Assembly (NCBI RefSeq): GCF_029392895.1
Contig: NZ_CP114200.1
Location: 5,239,001 to 5,303,000 of the forward strand
Length of the DNA: 64,000 nt
Direction: 5' to 3'
Origin: Streptomyces sp. 71268
GTDB taxonomy: Bacteria; Actinomycetota; Actinomycetes; Streptomycetales; Streptomycetaceae
In this document: piece after piece, positions 25,732-33,760 of the stretch
How the letters are laid out: every line of letters begins with the position of its first letter
Numbering within the stretch: the first letter of the stretch is position 1
Notes under the pieces: model-generated
Database searches by the model: none
What the model was told of the DNA's origin: nothing
What the model saw: only the letters and a program-made list of their open reading frames with translations
Translations under genes and position numbers: made by a program

Positions 25732-26862
25732 ATGACGAGCGAGAACACCCAGCAACCCAACCCGGAGCAGATCCGGCGCGCCCCCAAGGTGCTGCTGCAC
25801 GACCACCTCGACGGCGGGCTGCGCCCGGCCACCATCGTCGAACTGGCCCGGGAGAACGGCTACGAGGGGCTGCCCGAGACCGACCCCACCGCACTCGGCA
25901 CCTGGTTCCGCGCGGCGGCCGATTCCGGTTCGCTCGAACGCTACTTGGAGACCTTCGCCCACACCTGCGCCGTCCTCCAGACCGTGCAGGCGCTGCGCCG
26001 GGTAGCGGCCGAGTGCGCCGAGGACCTCGCCGCCGACGGCGTCGTCTACGCAGAGGTGCGCTACGCCCCCGAGCAGCACCTGGAGCAGGGGCTGACCCTG
26101 GAGCAGGTGGTCGAGGCGGTCAACGAGGGCTTCCGCGAGGGCGAGCGCCGGGCGCGCGCGGCCGGTCACCGCATCCGGGTGGGCGCGCTGCTCACCGCGA
26201 TGCGGCACGCCGCCCGCTCGCTGGAGATCGCCGAACTGGCCAACCGCTACCGCGACCTGGGCGTCGTCGGCTTCGACATCGCGGGCGCCGAGGCGGGCTT
26301 CCCGCCCACCCGACACCTGGACGCGTTCGAGTACCTCAAGCGCGAGAACAACCACTTCACCATCCACGCCGGCGAGGCGTTCGGCCTGCCGTCGATCTGG
26401 CAGGCGCTCCAGTGGTGCGGCGCCGACCGGCTCGGCCACGGGGTGCGGATCATCGACGACATCCACGTGTCCGAGGACGGCGGCATCAAGCTCGGCCGGC
26501 TCGCGAGCTACGTGCGGGACAAGCGCGTCCCGCTAGAGCTGTGCCCCACCTCCAACCTGCAGACGGGCGCCGCGAGTTCCTATGCCGAGCACCCCATCGG
26601 GCTGCTGCGCAAGCTGCACTTCCGGGCCACGGTCAACACCGACAACCGGCTCATGAGCGGCACCAGCATGAGCCGCGAGTTCGAGCACCTCGTCTCGACC
26701 TTCGGCTACACGTTGGACGACATGCAGTGGTTCACCGTCAATGCGATGAAGTCCGCATTCATCCCTTTCGATGAACGTCTGGCGATGATCAACGACGTGA
26801 TCAAGCCCGGATACGCCGAGCTGAAGGCCGAGTGGCTGTTCCGCCAGACCGCCGTCGGATAG
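25732..26862 (+). CDS. add: Adenosine deaminase
   Basis: A 376-residue zinc enzyme converting adenosine and deoxyadenosine to the inosine forms. Ligands and catalytic groups are seen in order: HDHLDGG (zinc His pair), TIHAGEAFG (zinc His and catalytic Glu), LGHGVR (catalytic His) and [10 protein letters not shown] (zinc Asp). The last motif has Asn where many family members have the second Asp of TDDP. The start is ATG 25732, probably on a leaderless mRNA. It is regulated with the other nucleoside genes through the palindrome at 25704. The inosine it makes is the substrate of the phosphorylase at 41376. Confidence 0.95.
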   Translation: MTSENTQQPNPEQIRRAPKVLLHDHLDGGLRPATIVELARENGYEGLPETDPTALGTWFRAAADSGSLERYLETFAHTCAVLQTVQALRRVAAECAEDLAADGVVYAEVRYAPEQHLEQGLTLEQVVEAVNEGFREGERRARAAGHRIRVGALLTAMRHAARSLEIAELANRYRDLGVVGFDIAGAEAGFPPTRHLDAFEYLKRENNHFTIHAGEAFGLPSIWQALQWCGADRLGHGVRIIDDIHVSEDGGIKLGRLASYVRDKRVPLELCPTSNLQTGAASSYAEHPIGLLRKLHFRATVNTDNRLMSGTSMSREFEHLVSTFGYTLDDMQWFTVNAMKSAFIPFDERLAMINDVIKPGYAELKAEWLFRQTAVG

Positions 26863-27035
26863 CCGCTGACCAGCGGTTCTCCTGGTGCGGTGGGGTGCCG
26901 CGACGGGGGTGGTGGCGGTGCGGGTACGCACCGGCACTCCCGACATCCCCGCCCATCTCCGGTGTTTGCGGGCCATCGGAGCGGCTGGCTACGTTGCAGT
27001 GCCGCTCAAGAACCCCGTACCAAGGAAGATTTCTG

Positions 27036-27269
27036 ATGAAGCAGGGAACGATCAAGACCCTCGGCGTCGCCGCCGTGGGTATCGCCTTCGCCGCCACCGC
27101 CGCGGGAACCGCGTCGGCCGCCCCGTCCGGGCTCGGGCCGGTCACGGGCCCGGCCAAGGAGGCGGTGAAGACGCTGCCGAAGAAGACGGAGAAGCTCACG
27201 AAGCCCGACACCAAGGCCGCTCCGAACCCGGTGCAGAGCCTGCTCGGCGGGCTGCCGATCGGGGGCTGA
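27036..27269 (+). CDS. Small secreted protein, 77 residues
   Basis: A short exported protein with a clear Sec signal peptide (basic MKQGTIK, hydrophobic core, cleavage after TASA at about residue 28). The mature part of about 49 residues is rich in Pro, Lys and Thr (KTLPKKTEKLTKPDTKAAP) and ends in LLGGLPIGG. No catalytic domain. The ATG has an AAGGAAG site, and a -10-like TACGTT lies about 45 bp upstream. Small proteins of this kind are common in Streptomyces; the function is unknown. Confidence 0.85.
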   Translation: MKQGTIKTLGVAAVGIAFAATAAGTASAAPSGLGPVTGPAKEAVKTLPKKTEKLTKPDTKAAPNPVQSLLGGLPIGG

Positions 27270-27386
27270 CGCTCCGCGCGCAGGCCACGGTGGGCCGCAC
27301 GTCCGGCGACGGGCGGGCGGCCCACCGCCGCGAGTGGCCCCCACTCCCGCGCTCCCGCGCCCGGCGCACGAGCCCGGGCCGGTGGT

Positions 27387-27593
27387 TCACCAGGCGCCGG
27401 CCCGGTTCTTGTTGTCGGCCGGCAGCAGTATCCACAGCGCGAGATAGAGCAGGAACTGCGGCCCCGGCAGCAGACACGAGGCCACGAAGATCACCCGCAT
27501 CGTGGTCGCGGACGTCCCGAAGCGCTGGGCCAGGCCGGCGCACACACCGGCGATCATCTTGCTGTTCTGGGGGCGTACGAGAGCGGTGTTCAT
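27387..27593 (-). CDS. PspC-domain membrane protein
   Basis: A 68-residue single-domain protein of the phage shock protein C family. It has the conserved N-terminal motif KMIAGVCAGLAQRFG and a hydrophobic half with FLLYLALWILLPAD. Such proteins sense or stabilise the membrane. It has a strong AAGGAGT site. A -10-like TAGCGT (minus strand, 27648-27653) ends exactly at the left border of an insertion sequence, so the native upstream promoter has been separated from the gene. Confidence 0.9.
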   Translation of the reverse strand: MNTALVRPQNSKMIAGVCAGLAQRFGTSATTMRVIFVASCLLPGPQFLLYLALWILLPADNKNRAGAW

Positions 27594-27653
27594 GGGTGAC
27601 TCCTTGTCGTCGTCCGCGGTCTCACCCGAGGAACTGTCGATAGCTCCACGCTA

Positions 27654-28584
27654 GGGCCTGTCTGATAATTGGTCTTGTGGTGGGTCGTGGAGAGCTGACG
27701 GATGCGGCGTGGGAGCGGGTAGTCCCGCTGCTGCCGGGTGTTGATGGTCGTGGTCGGCCGTGGCGGGATCATCGGCAGGTGATCAACGGGGTGTTGTGGC
27801 GGTTGCGGACCGGTGCTCCGTGGCGTGACCTGCCCGAACGCTATGGACCGTGGCAGACGGTCTATGAGCGGTTCGCTCGCTGGGAGGCGGACGGTACCTG
27901 GGCTCGCCTGCTCGAGCAGGTCCAGGTCCGTGACGACTCCATCGGAGCCGTGGAGTGGGTGGTGTCGGTCGACTCCACGATCAACCGGGCGCATCAGCAC
28001 GCCGCCGGGGCCCGCAAAAGGGGGCGGCGGCGGGGGACGAACTGGAAGATCCGGCATATCCGTCGGCTGGCCAGGCGCTGGGCCGCTCCCGCGGCGGGCT
28101 GACCACCAAGCTCCACCTCGCCTGCGACGGCCGTGGCCTGCCCTTGGCCGTTGTCCTCACGCCCGGCAACGTCAACGACTCCACCGTCTTCGACACGGTC
28201 ATGGACGCGCTGAGGGTGCCCCGGGCCAGCGCCGGGCGCCCGCGCCTTAGGCCCGATGCCGTCATCGCGGACAAGGCGTACTCCTCCCGGGCGATCCGCC
28301 AGTCCTTGCGAGGCAGAGGCATCCGGGCAGTGATCCCGGAGCGGGCGGACCAGAAGGCCAACCGCCTACGGCGAGGGAAGGCCGGCGGCAGACCGCCGGC
28401 CTTCGATCGCGAGCTTTACAAGGCCCGCAACGTGGTCGAGCGCTGCTTCAACCGCCTCAAGCAATTCCGCGCGATCGCCACCCGCTTCGACAAACTCGCC
28501 ACCCGCTACAAGGCCGGCATCCACCTCGCCGCACTCATCCTCTGGCTCCGCCAACCCAACCAAGATCCTTTGTCAGACAGGCCC
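27654..28584 (+). mobile_element. IS5-family (IS427-like) insertion sequence, 931 bp
   Basis: Terminal inverted repeats start GGGCCTGTCTGA at the left (27654) and match the right end (28584) over about 12 bp exactly and more loosely beyond. A TA direct repeat flanks it (27652-27653 and 28585-28586) inside CTAG, which fits the YTAR target of the IS427 group. It encodes one transposase in two overlapping frames. It lies between the pspC promoter and the 3' end of the vanZ-like gene and has no passenger genes. Ends and frames look intact. Confidence 0.9.
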
Positions 28585-28587
28585 TAG
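27677..28587 (+). CDS. IS5-family DDE transposase, made by -1 frameshift
   Basis: Frame A (from GTG 27677) has the DUF4096 N-terminal domain (LTDAAWERVVPLLP, LRTGAPWRDLPERYG) and the first catalytic Asp (VVSVDSTINRAHQHAAG), ending at 28102. Frame B is -1 relative to it and holds GRSRGGLTTKLHLACD, the second Asp (VIADKAYSS) and the Glu region (NVVERCFNRLKQFRAIATR). An AAAAGGGGG run at 28016-28024 lies in the overlap at the point where the two halves join to match the family, so programmed -1 slippage is likely rather than mutation. The stop codon TAG (28585-28587) uses the target duplication and host DNA. Confidence 0.88.
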
Positions 28588-28613
28588 GTGCCTGCGGCCG
28601 ACGGGGCGTCGCA

Positions 28614-29162
28614 CTACGGTGCGATGCCGACCCTGGGGATCGTCGGGGTCACCCCCGAGGCCGCCTCCTCCCGGGGAAGGGCGGCCGGTGCCCGGTCCTG
28701 CCCCCGGCGGCGTAGCCGGGCCCGTACGGCGGGCACCACCGCCAGGTGCGCCAGCGCGACGCCCGCCGTGTTGAGCAGCACCGTGTCCACGTCCACGACC
28801 TGGCCCGCGACCGTGGACTGGGCCAGCTCGACGGCGCACGAGATCAACGCGCTGGCCAGCACCGTACGCAGCAGCGACGCCAATCGGTGGGCGTCGACGC
28901 GGCCCCCCGCCAGCGGCAGCAGCACCCCGAGCGGCGCGTACAGCAGCAGCTCGCGCGCCATGCGCCGGGTGGCCTCGGCGAACCCGACGTCGAGGTCTCC
29001 GCGGATGGAGGCCAACGGCTCCAGGTTGCTGGCCGTGACCCAGGTGGCGGCCAGTGGACGCAGGGAGAGCCAGCCGATGAAGGCGAGCTGCGCCACCAGG
29101 AGGAGGATGCCCGCGAGGCGGAAGCGGATGTCGGCCGTGCGGCCGGGACCATGACCCTGCAC
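28614..29162 (-). CDS. VanZ-family membrane protein
   Basis: A VanZ-like protein of about 182 residues. Hydrophobic segments alternate with the family pattern: ILLLVAQLAFIGWLSLRP, then N-x-x-P in ASNLEPLASIRGD, LLLYAPLGVLLPL, ISCAVELAQSTVAGQVVDVD (the conserved E-x-x-Q region) and LLNTAGVALAHL. VanZ confers low-level teicoplanin resistance in enterococci by an unknown route; actinobacterial homologues are not characterised. GTG 29162 is chosen; the frame stays open to GTG 29312, adding 50 Gly/Arg-rich residues. The 3' end is 30 bp from the insertion sequence. Its position after the afsQ genes matches the S. coelicolor order. Confidence 0.82.
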   Translation of the reverse strand: MQGHGPGRTADIRFRLAGILLLVAQLAFIGWLSLRPLAATWVTASNLEPLASIRGDLDVGFAEATRRMARELLLYAPLGVLLPLAGGRVDAHRLASLLRTVLASALISCAVELAQSTVAGQVVDVDTVLLNTAGVALAHLAVVPAVRARLRRRGQDRAPAALPREEAASGVTPTIPRVGIAP

Positions 29163-29366
29163 GCCAGTCAGGACGCGCGGCGCCGCCGTACCGGTTCCGC
29201 CGACCCCACGGTGACGGGCCTCACGCCCCGCGCGACGAAGCCCGCCCCGACCTGCGCCGCTACCCGCCCGCCCCACCAGCCCGGCCAGTCCCGCCCGCCC
29301 AGTCAGCCCCACCGCCCCGAGGCGACCCGCACCTTCGGGGCGCTGGCGGGCTGCCCCGCCGGCCGC

Positions 29367-30068
29367 CTACTCCAGCAGGGTGCCCGAGCTCTGGGCGCTC
29401 TCGGGCCGCATGCGCAGGTCCGCGCCGCACTCGTACCGCTTGAGCCCACCGGCCCCGAGCGCGTCCTCCCCCTCGGGTGCGGCCGGCCCGCCGAGCACCA
29501 CCGTGCGCCGACTGCCCACCGCCGGGGTCTCGGCGAAGGTGCACACGAGCTGCGCCAGCGCGTACGGGGGCAGCTCGTCGGGCTCCCGGTTCAGCCGCAG
29601 CGTTCCGGCCGGGTCGCCCTTGGCCGGCCCCGAAACCTGCACCCAGGAGGCCACCTCGGTGTTGATGCCCACCTTCGCCTCGGCGGCCGACACCGGCTGC
29701 TGGAGCTGGTTGAGCAGCGCCCGCGCGAACTCGTCGGGGCGCGGTGCCTGGTCACCCTTCGGCAGCCGGAGTACCCGCCGCACGGGCAGCAACTGCGCGG
29801 AGCACACGAGCTGCACGGTGACGGCGACCCCCTCGGTGGCCCGGGGGGACGCCGCGGCGCTGGGCAACTGGCACGAGGCGCGCGAGGGCGCCGCGCCAGC
29901 GTCCACGGGGACCGAGGTGGAGCGGATGCCACACCCGGCGACCAGCAGCGCGGCGACCGCACCGAACACCCCGAGCGTCGCCGCCCGGACGCCGAGCGCG
30001 CGGCGCGGCCCCCGGAGGGGCGGGCCGGAGCCCTGCGTGCCGTGCGGGTCCGCGGTCCGGGGGCTCAT
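29367..30068 (-). CDS. afsQ3: Lipoprotein of the afsQ locus (AfsQ3-like)
   Basis: A 233-residue lipoprotein. The basic leader and hydrophobic core end in lipobox LLVAGC (Cys46), followed by GIRSTSVPVDAGAAP. The rest resembles a GerMN/LpqB-like periplasmic domain (FARALLNQLQQPVSAAEAKV, LPPYALAQLVCTFAETP). Its ATG overlaps the afsQ2 stop by 4 bp, so it is translated with the sensor kinase. The afsQ3 name comes from its position and from memory of the S. coelicolor locus. A role in signal input to AfsQ2 is likely but not shown. Confidence 0.85.
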   Translation of the reverse strand: MSPRTADPHGTQGSGPPLRGPRRALGVRAATLGVFGAVAALLVAGCGIRSTSVPVDAGAAPSRASCQLPSAAASPRATEGVAVTVQLVCSAQLLPVRRVLRLPKGDQAPRPDEFARALLNQLQQPVSAAEAKVGINTEVASWVQVSGPAKGDPAGTLRLNREPDELPPYALAQLVCTFAETPAVGSRRTVVLGGPAAPEGEDALGAGGLKRYECGADLRMRPESAQSSGTLLE

Positions 30069-31774
30069 CGCTCACTCCTCTTGTCTTTCCGGTCCCGGTC
30101 CTTCTTGCCGTCCCGCTTGTCGGCCTTGTCAGTCCTGTCGGTCCTGTCAGCCTTGTCGGCGGGCTTGCCGCCCCCGTCCGCCCGGTCAGGCTTCTCCGAC
30201 TTCTCCGACTTCTCCGACCTGTCGGCCTTCCCGGTCTTTCCGGTCTTCTTGTTCTGGCCAGCCGGGTCCGACCGGCCCACGTCCGCGATGACCTCGGAGG
30301 CGTCCATCGGCAGGCGCAGCGTGAAGATCGCGCCGCCCTCGGGAGAGTTGGCAGCGGTGATCTCGCCGCCGTGGATGTGCGCGTTCTCCAGGGCGATCGA
30401 CAGCCCGAGGCCGCTGCCCTCCGAGCGCGGACGGGAGGCACTGGCCTTGTAGAAGCGGTCGAAGACGTGCGGCAGCACCTCTTCGGGGATGCCCGGCCCG
30501 TGGTCGCGTACCTCGATCAGCAACTCGTCGGCGACGGGCCGCACCGAGACGCGCACCGGCGAGCCGCCGTGCTTGAGCGCGTTGCCGATCAGGTTGGCCA
30601 GGATGACGTCGAGGCGCCGTGGGTCGAGGCGGGCGACGATGCCGCGCTCCGCGTCCAGCTCCACCGCGTCCAGCCAGGCCCGCGCGTCGATGCAGGCCGT
30701 CACCTGGTCGGCGACGTCCACGCCGTCCAGGACGAGGCGGGCGGTGCCCGCGTCGAAGCGGGTCACCTCCATCAGGTTCTCCACCAGGTCGTTCAGCCGT
30801 CGGGTCTCGCTGACGACGAGCTGCACGGCGGGCGCGATCATCGGGTCGAGCGAGTCCGCCTCCTCCTCAAGCACCTCCGTCACGGCGGTGATCGCCGTCA
30901 GCGGCGTCCGCAGCTCGTGCGACATGTCGGCGACGAACCGGCGACTGGACGCCTCCCGCGCGCTCAGATCGTCGACCCGCTTCTCCAGCGCCTCGGCCGT
31001 CCGGTTGAACGTACGGGAGAGGTCGGCCAGTTCGTCCGTGCCCGAGACCCGCAGCCGGGTGTCCAGCTTGCCCTCGCCGAGCTTGCGCGCCGCGTCCGCG
31101 AGGCGTTGTACGGGCCGCAGCACCGTCGCCGCGGCGGCCTGCGCCAGCAGCGCGGAGCCGATCAGCGCGAGCCCGGTGGCGATCCCCAGCGACCAGGCCA
31201 GCGAGTTGAGGTCCTGCCGCTCGTTCTCCAGCGACTTGAGCATGTAGCCGGTGGGGCCGCCGCCGATCACCTTGGCGCCACCCACCAGGTACGGTGCCCC
31301 GTCCAGCGAGATCCGCTGCCAGTACAGGTGGTAGGGGTAGGCGTTCGAGCCGTCCACCTCGCGCTTCTTGTTGACCGCTGTGCGCAGCGCGTCCGGCACC
31401 ATCTCCCAGTCGAAGACCTGCTCGTTGGAGAAGGCGGCGCAGCCGGTGTGGCCGTTCCGCTGGGTGATCAGCAGCACCTCGTACTTCTGCGAGCTCTCCG
31501 CCATGTGCTGCGCGGCGACGTCCAGGGCGTTGCAGTCCGGCTCCAGTGGCAGGGCCCCGGTGTGGTCCTCAAGCGACTTGTGGAAGTCGTCGAGCGCGGC
31601 GTTCTGGGTCCGGTTCAGGACGGCGTCACGGTTGAGCCAGTACGCGATGCCGGACGCCGAGACGGCGGCGACCAGGGCCACCACGGCGAACACGAGCATC
31701 AGCCGCAACCGGAGGCTCATCCACCGCAGAATTCCCGCAGCCCAGCCCCGTACTCGACTGGGCCCGTCCGTCAC
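30065..31774 (-). CDS. afsQ2: Sensor histidine kinase AfsQ2
   Basis: A 569-residue two-component sensor. It has a first membrane helix at about residues 20-44, an extracytoplasmic sensor region with Cys residues (LEPDCNALD, HTGCAAFS), and a second helix (SLGIATGLALIGSALLAQAA) leading into a HAMP domain (RPVQRLADAARKLGEGKLDT). The H-box is RRFVADMSHELRTPLTA, and the ATPase has N-box NLIGNALKHGG, DHGPGIPEEV and SGLGLSIALENAHIHGG. GTG 31774 overlaps the afsQ1 stop (GTGA). The last 60 residues are an unusual Lys/Asp/Arg tail with SEK and DRTDKAD-type repeats not expected in the family. Confidence 0.95.
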   Translation of the reverse strand: MTDGPSRVRGWAAGILRWMSLRLRLMLVFAVVALVAAVSASGIAYWLNRDAVLNRTQNAALDDFHKSLEDHTGALPLEPDCNALDVAAQHMAESSQKYEVLLITQRNGHTGCAAFSNEQVFDWEMVPDALRTAVNKKREVDGSNAYPYHLYWQRISLDGAPYLVGGAKVIGGGPTGYMLKSLENERQDLNSLAWSLGIATGLALIGSALLAQAAAATVLRPVQRLADAARKLGEGKLDTRLRVSGTDELADLSRTFNRTAEALEKRVDDLSAREASSRRFVADMSHELRTPLTAITAVTEVLEEEADSLDPMIAPAVQLVVSETRRLNDLVENLMEVTRFDAGTARLVLDGVDVADQVTACIDARAWLDAVELDAERGIVARLDPRRLDVILANLIGNALKHGGSPVRVSVRPVADELLIEVRDHGPGIPEEVLPHVFDRFYKASASRPRSEGSGLGLSIALENAHIHGGEITAANSPEGGAIFTLRLPMDASEVIADVGRSDPAGQNKKTGKTGKADRSEKSEKSEKPDRADGGGKPADKADRTDRTDKADKRDGKKDRDRKDKRSER

Positions 31775-32457
31775 TGGGGGGTGTCCAGTCGGTATCCGAC
31801 CCCACGCACCGTGCGGATCAGCGTCGGTGACGAGGGCACGTCCTCGACCTTCGCGCGCAGCCGCTGCACGCACGCGTCGACCAGCCGTGAGTCACCGAGG
31901 TAGTCGTGCTCCCAGACCAGGCGCAGCAACTGCTGCCGGGACAGCGCCTGCCCCGGGCGCCGGCTCAGCTCCAGCAGGAGTCGCAGCTCGGTGGGGGTGA
32001 GCTGAAGATCCTCACCGTTCTTGGTGACGGTCATCGCGGAGCGGTCGATCACCAGCGAGCCGAACGACGCCGAGTCGTTCGCCTCCCGCTCACCGCGGCG
32101 CAGCACGGCCCGGATACGGGCGTCGAGCACCCGCCCCTGCACCGGCTTGACCACGTAGTCGTCCGCGCCGGACTCAAGGCCCACCACGACGTCGATGTCG
32201 TCGCTCCGCGCGGTCAGCAGGATGATCGGCAACTGGTCGGTACGCCTGATGCGGCGGCACACCTCAAAGCCGTCAATTCCGGGCAGCATCACATCCAACA
32301 CGATCAGGTCAGGCCGCTGTTCGCGCAGCAGCTTGAGGCCGTCCTCTCCCGTGGCCGCCGTCGCCACACGGTGGCCCTGGCGGGACAGGGAGAGTTCGAG
32401 GGCCGTGCGGATGGCGTCGTCGTCCTCGATCAGCAACAGGAAAGGCACGTTGGTCAT
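31771..32457 (-). CDS. afsQ1: Response regulator AfsQ1
   Basis: A 228-residue OmpR-type regulator. The receiver domain has FLLLIEDDDAI, the phospho-acceptor in LIVLDVMLPGIDGFEVC, LLTARSD and YVVKPV. The winged helix has LQLTPTELRLLLELSRRPGQ and RTVRGVGYRLDTPQ. In S. coelicolor AfsQ1/Q2 links nitrogen (glutamate) conditions to antibiotic output and activates the divergent sigQ. The gene order and a perfect AfsQ1 box in front of sigQ support orthology. It starts the minus-strand operon afsQ1-afsQ2-afsQ3, joined by 4-bp overlaps. Confidence 0.96.
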   Translation of the reverse strand: MTNVPFLLLIEDDDAIRTALELSLSRQGHRVATAATGEDGLKLLREQRPDLIVLDVMLPGIDGFEVCRRIRRTDQLPIILLTARSDDIDVVVGLESGADDYVVKPVQGRVLDARIRAVLRRGEREANDSASFGSLVIDRSAMTVTKNGEDLQLTPTELRLLLELSRRPGQALSRQQLLRLVWEHDYLGDSRLVDACVQRLRAKVEDVPSSPTLIRTVRGVGYRLDTPQ

Positions 32458-32528
32458 TCTGGCCTACAGGTGGGCTGGAGTTCGACCTCCGGGGCAGCGC
32501 GCGACGGCTCGCCCGGGATTCGGGGCCT

Positions 32529-32544
32529 GTGACACGGCTGTGAC
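32529..32544 (+). promoter_or_regulatory. AfsQ1 box upstream of sigQ
   Basis: GTGAC-ACGGCT-GTGAC at 32529-32544 matches exactly the published AfsQ1 recognition pattern GTnAC-n6-GTnAC. It lies in the 194-bp region between the divergent afsQ1 and sigQ starts, 108 bp upstream of the sigQ ATG. Confidence 0.85.
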
Positions 32545-32651
32545 AGTCGACGGACAACGCGATGAAACTGGCTTGCCAGTCTTTTGGTCACCGGGCGGCA
32601 CCCACCCGGCAGGCAAGAGACCGAGACAAGCTCCACGACGGGGGGCGCGAC

Positions 32652-33443
32652 ATGAACACCTTGCACGGCACGACAACCAGCGCAGGTATTCGGACGCGCC
32701 TACACGCCGGTTGGAGCTGGGGGAACCCTCAGACGGAGTCTGGGGGAGACAAGTCCGGTGCCGTGAGCGGGCGGGGGTGCGCTCGCGGCACCGGACGTCA
32801 GCGGTCGCCCATCATGTACGTGGCGGCGGCTGACGCGGCCACGGAGGCCCGTGGGGGCGCCGCGGTCGCCGTAGGCAACGGGGGAAACGGGGGCACGGCG
32901 CACGGGGGAAGCGACAACCGGGCCGAGGCGGAGTTCACCGCCTACGTCCAGGAGCGCCGCGCCTCCCTCTTCGCCACCGCCTACCACCTGACTGGTGACC
33001 GGTTCGAGGCGGAGGACCTGCTGCAGAGCGCGCTGTTCTCCACCTATCGGGCCTGGGACCGTATCAGTGACAAGGCCGCTGTCGGCGGATACCTCCGCCG
33101 CACCATGACGAACCTGCACATCAGTGCCTGGCGTCGTCGCAAGCTGAACGAGTATCCGACCGAGGAACTGCCCGAGACCGTCGGTGACCACGACGCGATG
33201 CGCGGTACCGAGCTGCGCGCCGTGTTGTGGCAGGCCCTGGCCCGCCTGCCCGAGTTGCAGCGCACGATGCTCGTCCTGCGCTACTACGAGGGCCGCACCG
33301 ACCCGGAGATCGCCGACATATTGGACATCAGCGTCGGGACGGTGAAGTCCAGCATCTGGCGATCGCTGCGCCGACTGCGCGGCGACGAAACGCTCGCCTT
33401 CGGGCGGGACGAAGAGGAGTCCTTCGGCGAGCTCGTCGCCTGA
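32652..33443 (+). CDS. sigQ: ECF/SigE-type sigma factor SigQ
   Basis: A 263-residue sigma-70 family factor. Region 2 has ASLFATAYHLTGDRFEAEDL, LQSALFSTYRAWDRI and VGGYLRRTMTNLHISAWRRR. Region 4 has LPELQRTMLVLRYYEGRTDP and EIADILDISVGTVKSSIWRS. It is divergent from afsQ1 and preceded by an AfsQ1 box, so it is the S. coelicolor sigQ counterpart. The start MNTLHG at ATG 32652 follows a GGGGGGC site and is typical of the group as I recall it. The N-terminal 95 residues contain two unusual stretches: a hairpin-bearing insert at 32713-32750 and a Gly/Asn-rich GNGGNGGTAHGG part encoded by ACGGGGGAAAC-type repeats. ATG 32814 is an in-frame alternative. Confidence 0.9.
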   Translation: MNTLHGTTTSAGIRTRLHAGWSWGNPQTESGGDKSGAVSGRGCARGTGRQRSPIMYVAAADAATEARGGAAVAVGNGGNGGTAHGGSDNRAEAEFTAYVQERRASLFATAYHLTGDRFEAEDLLQSALFSTYRAWDRISDKAAVGGYLRRTMTNLHISAWRRRKLNEYPTEELPETVGDHDAMRGTELRAVLWQALARLPELQRTMLVLRYYEGRTDPEIADILDISVGTVKSSIWRSLRRLRGDETLAFGRDEEESFGELVA

Positions 33444-33448
33444 AGGCA

Positions 33449-33650
33449 GGGGGAAACACGGGGGAGCACGGGGGAAATCGGGGGCCGTCTTTCGGGGGAG
33501 AGGCGGAACTGTGGGGGGAAACCGGCGGACTGTCTTCCGGGGGGAGGGCGGAACGCCACGGGGGGAAACGGGGGGAACACGGGGGAAACGGGGGGCCGTC
33601 TTCCGGGGGGAGGGCGGAACACCATGGGGGGAAACACGGGGGACAGCGGG
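33449..33650 (+). repeat. G-run minisatellite downstream of sigQ
   Basis: About 200 bp follow sigQ with more than a dozen runs of 5-6 G on the plus strand. The short unit ACGGGGGAAA recurs, and a longer unit around CCGTCTTCCGGGGGGAGGGCGG recurs three times, near 33487, 33532 and 33598 (spacings 45 and 66 bp). Many overlapping sets of four G-runs could form G-quadruplexes in DNA or in sigQ mRNA. No credible gene runs through it, and no hairpin terminator for sigQ was found. Confidence 0.8.
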
Positions 33651-33760
33651 GCGGGACCGGCGCGCGGGGGGTGTGCCGGTCCCGCCCCGCACTGCTGTGC
33701 GCGGGCGCGAGGCGTTACGGGGCGGTGCCGGGGAGCGACGTACGAGCGCGGGGCGGGCGG

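Noticed and set aside
33449..33650. CRISPR array
   Set aside because: Units are unequal in length, have no unique spacers and no cas genes are near. The same holds for the 27-bp repeats at 10194.
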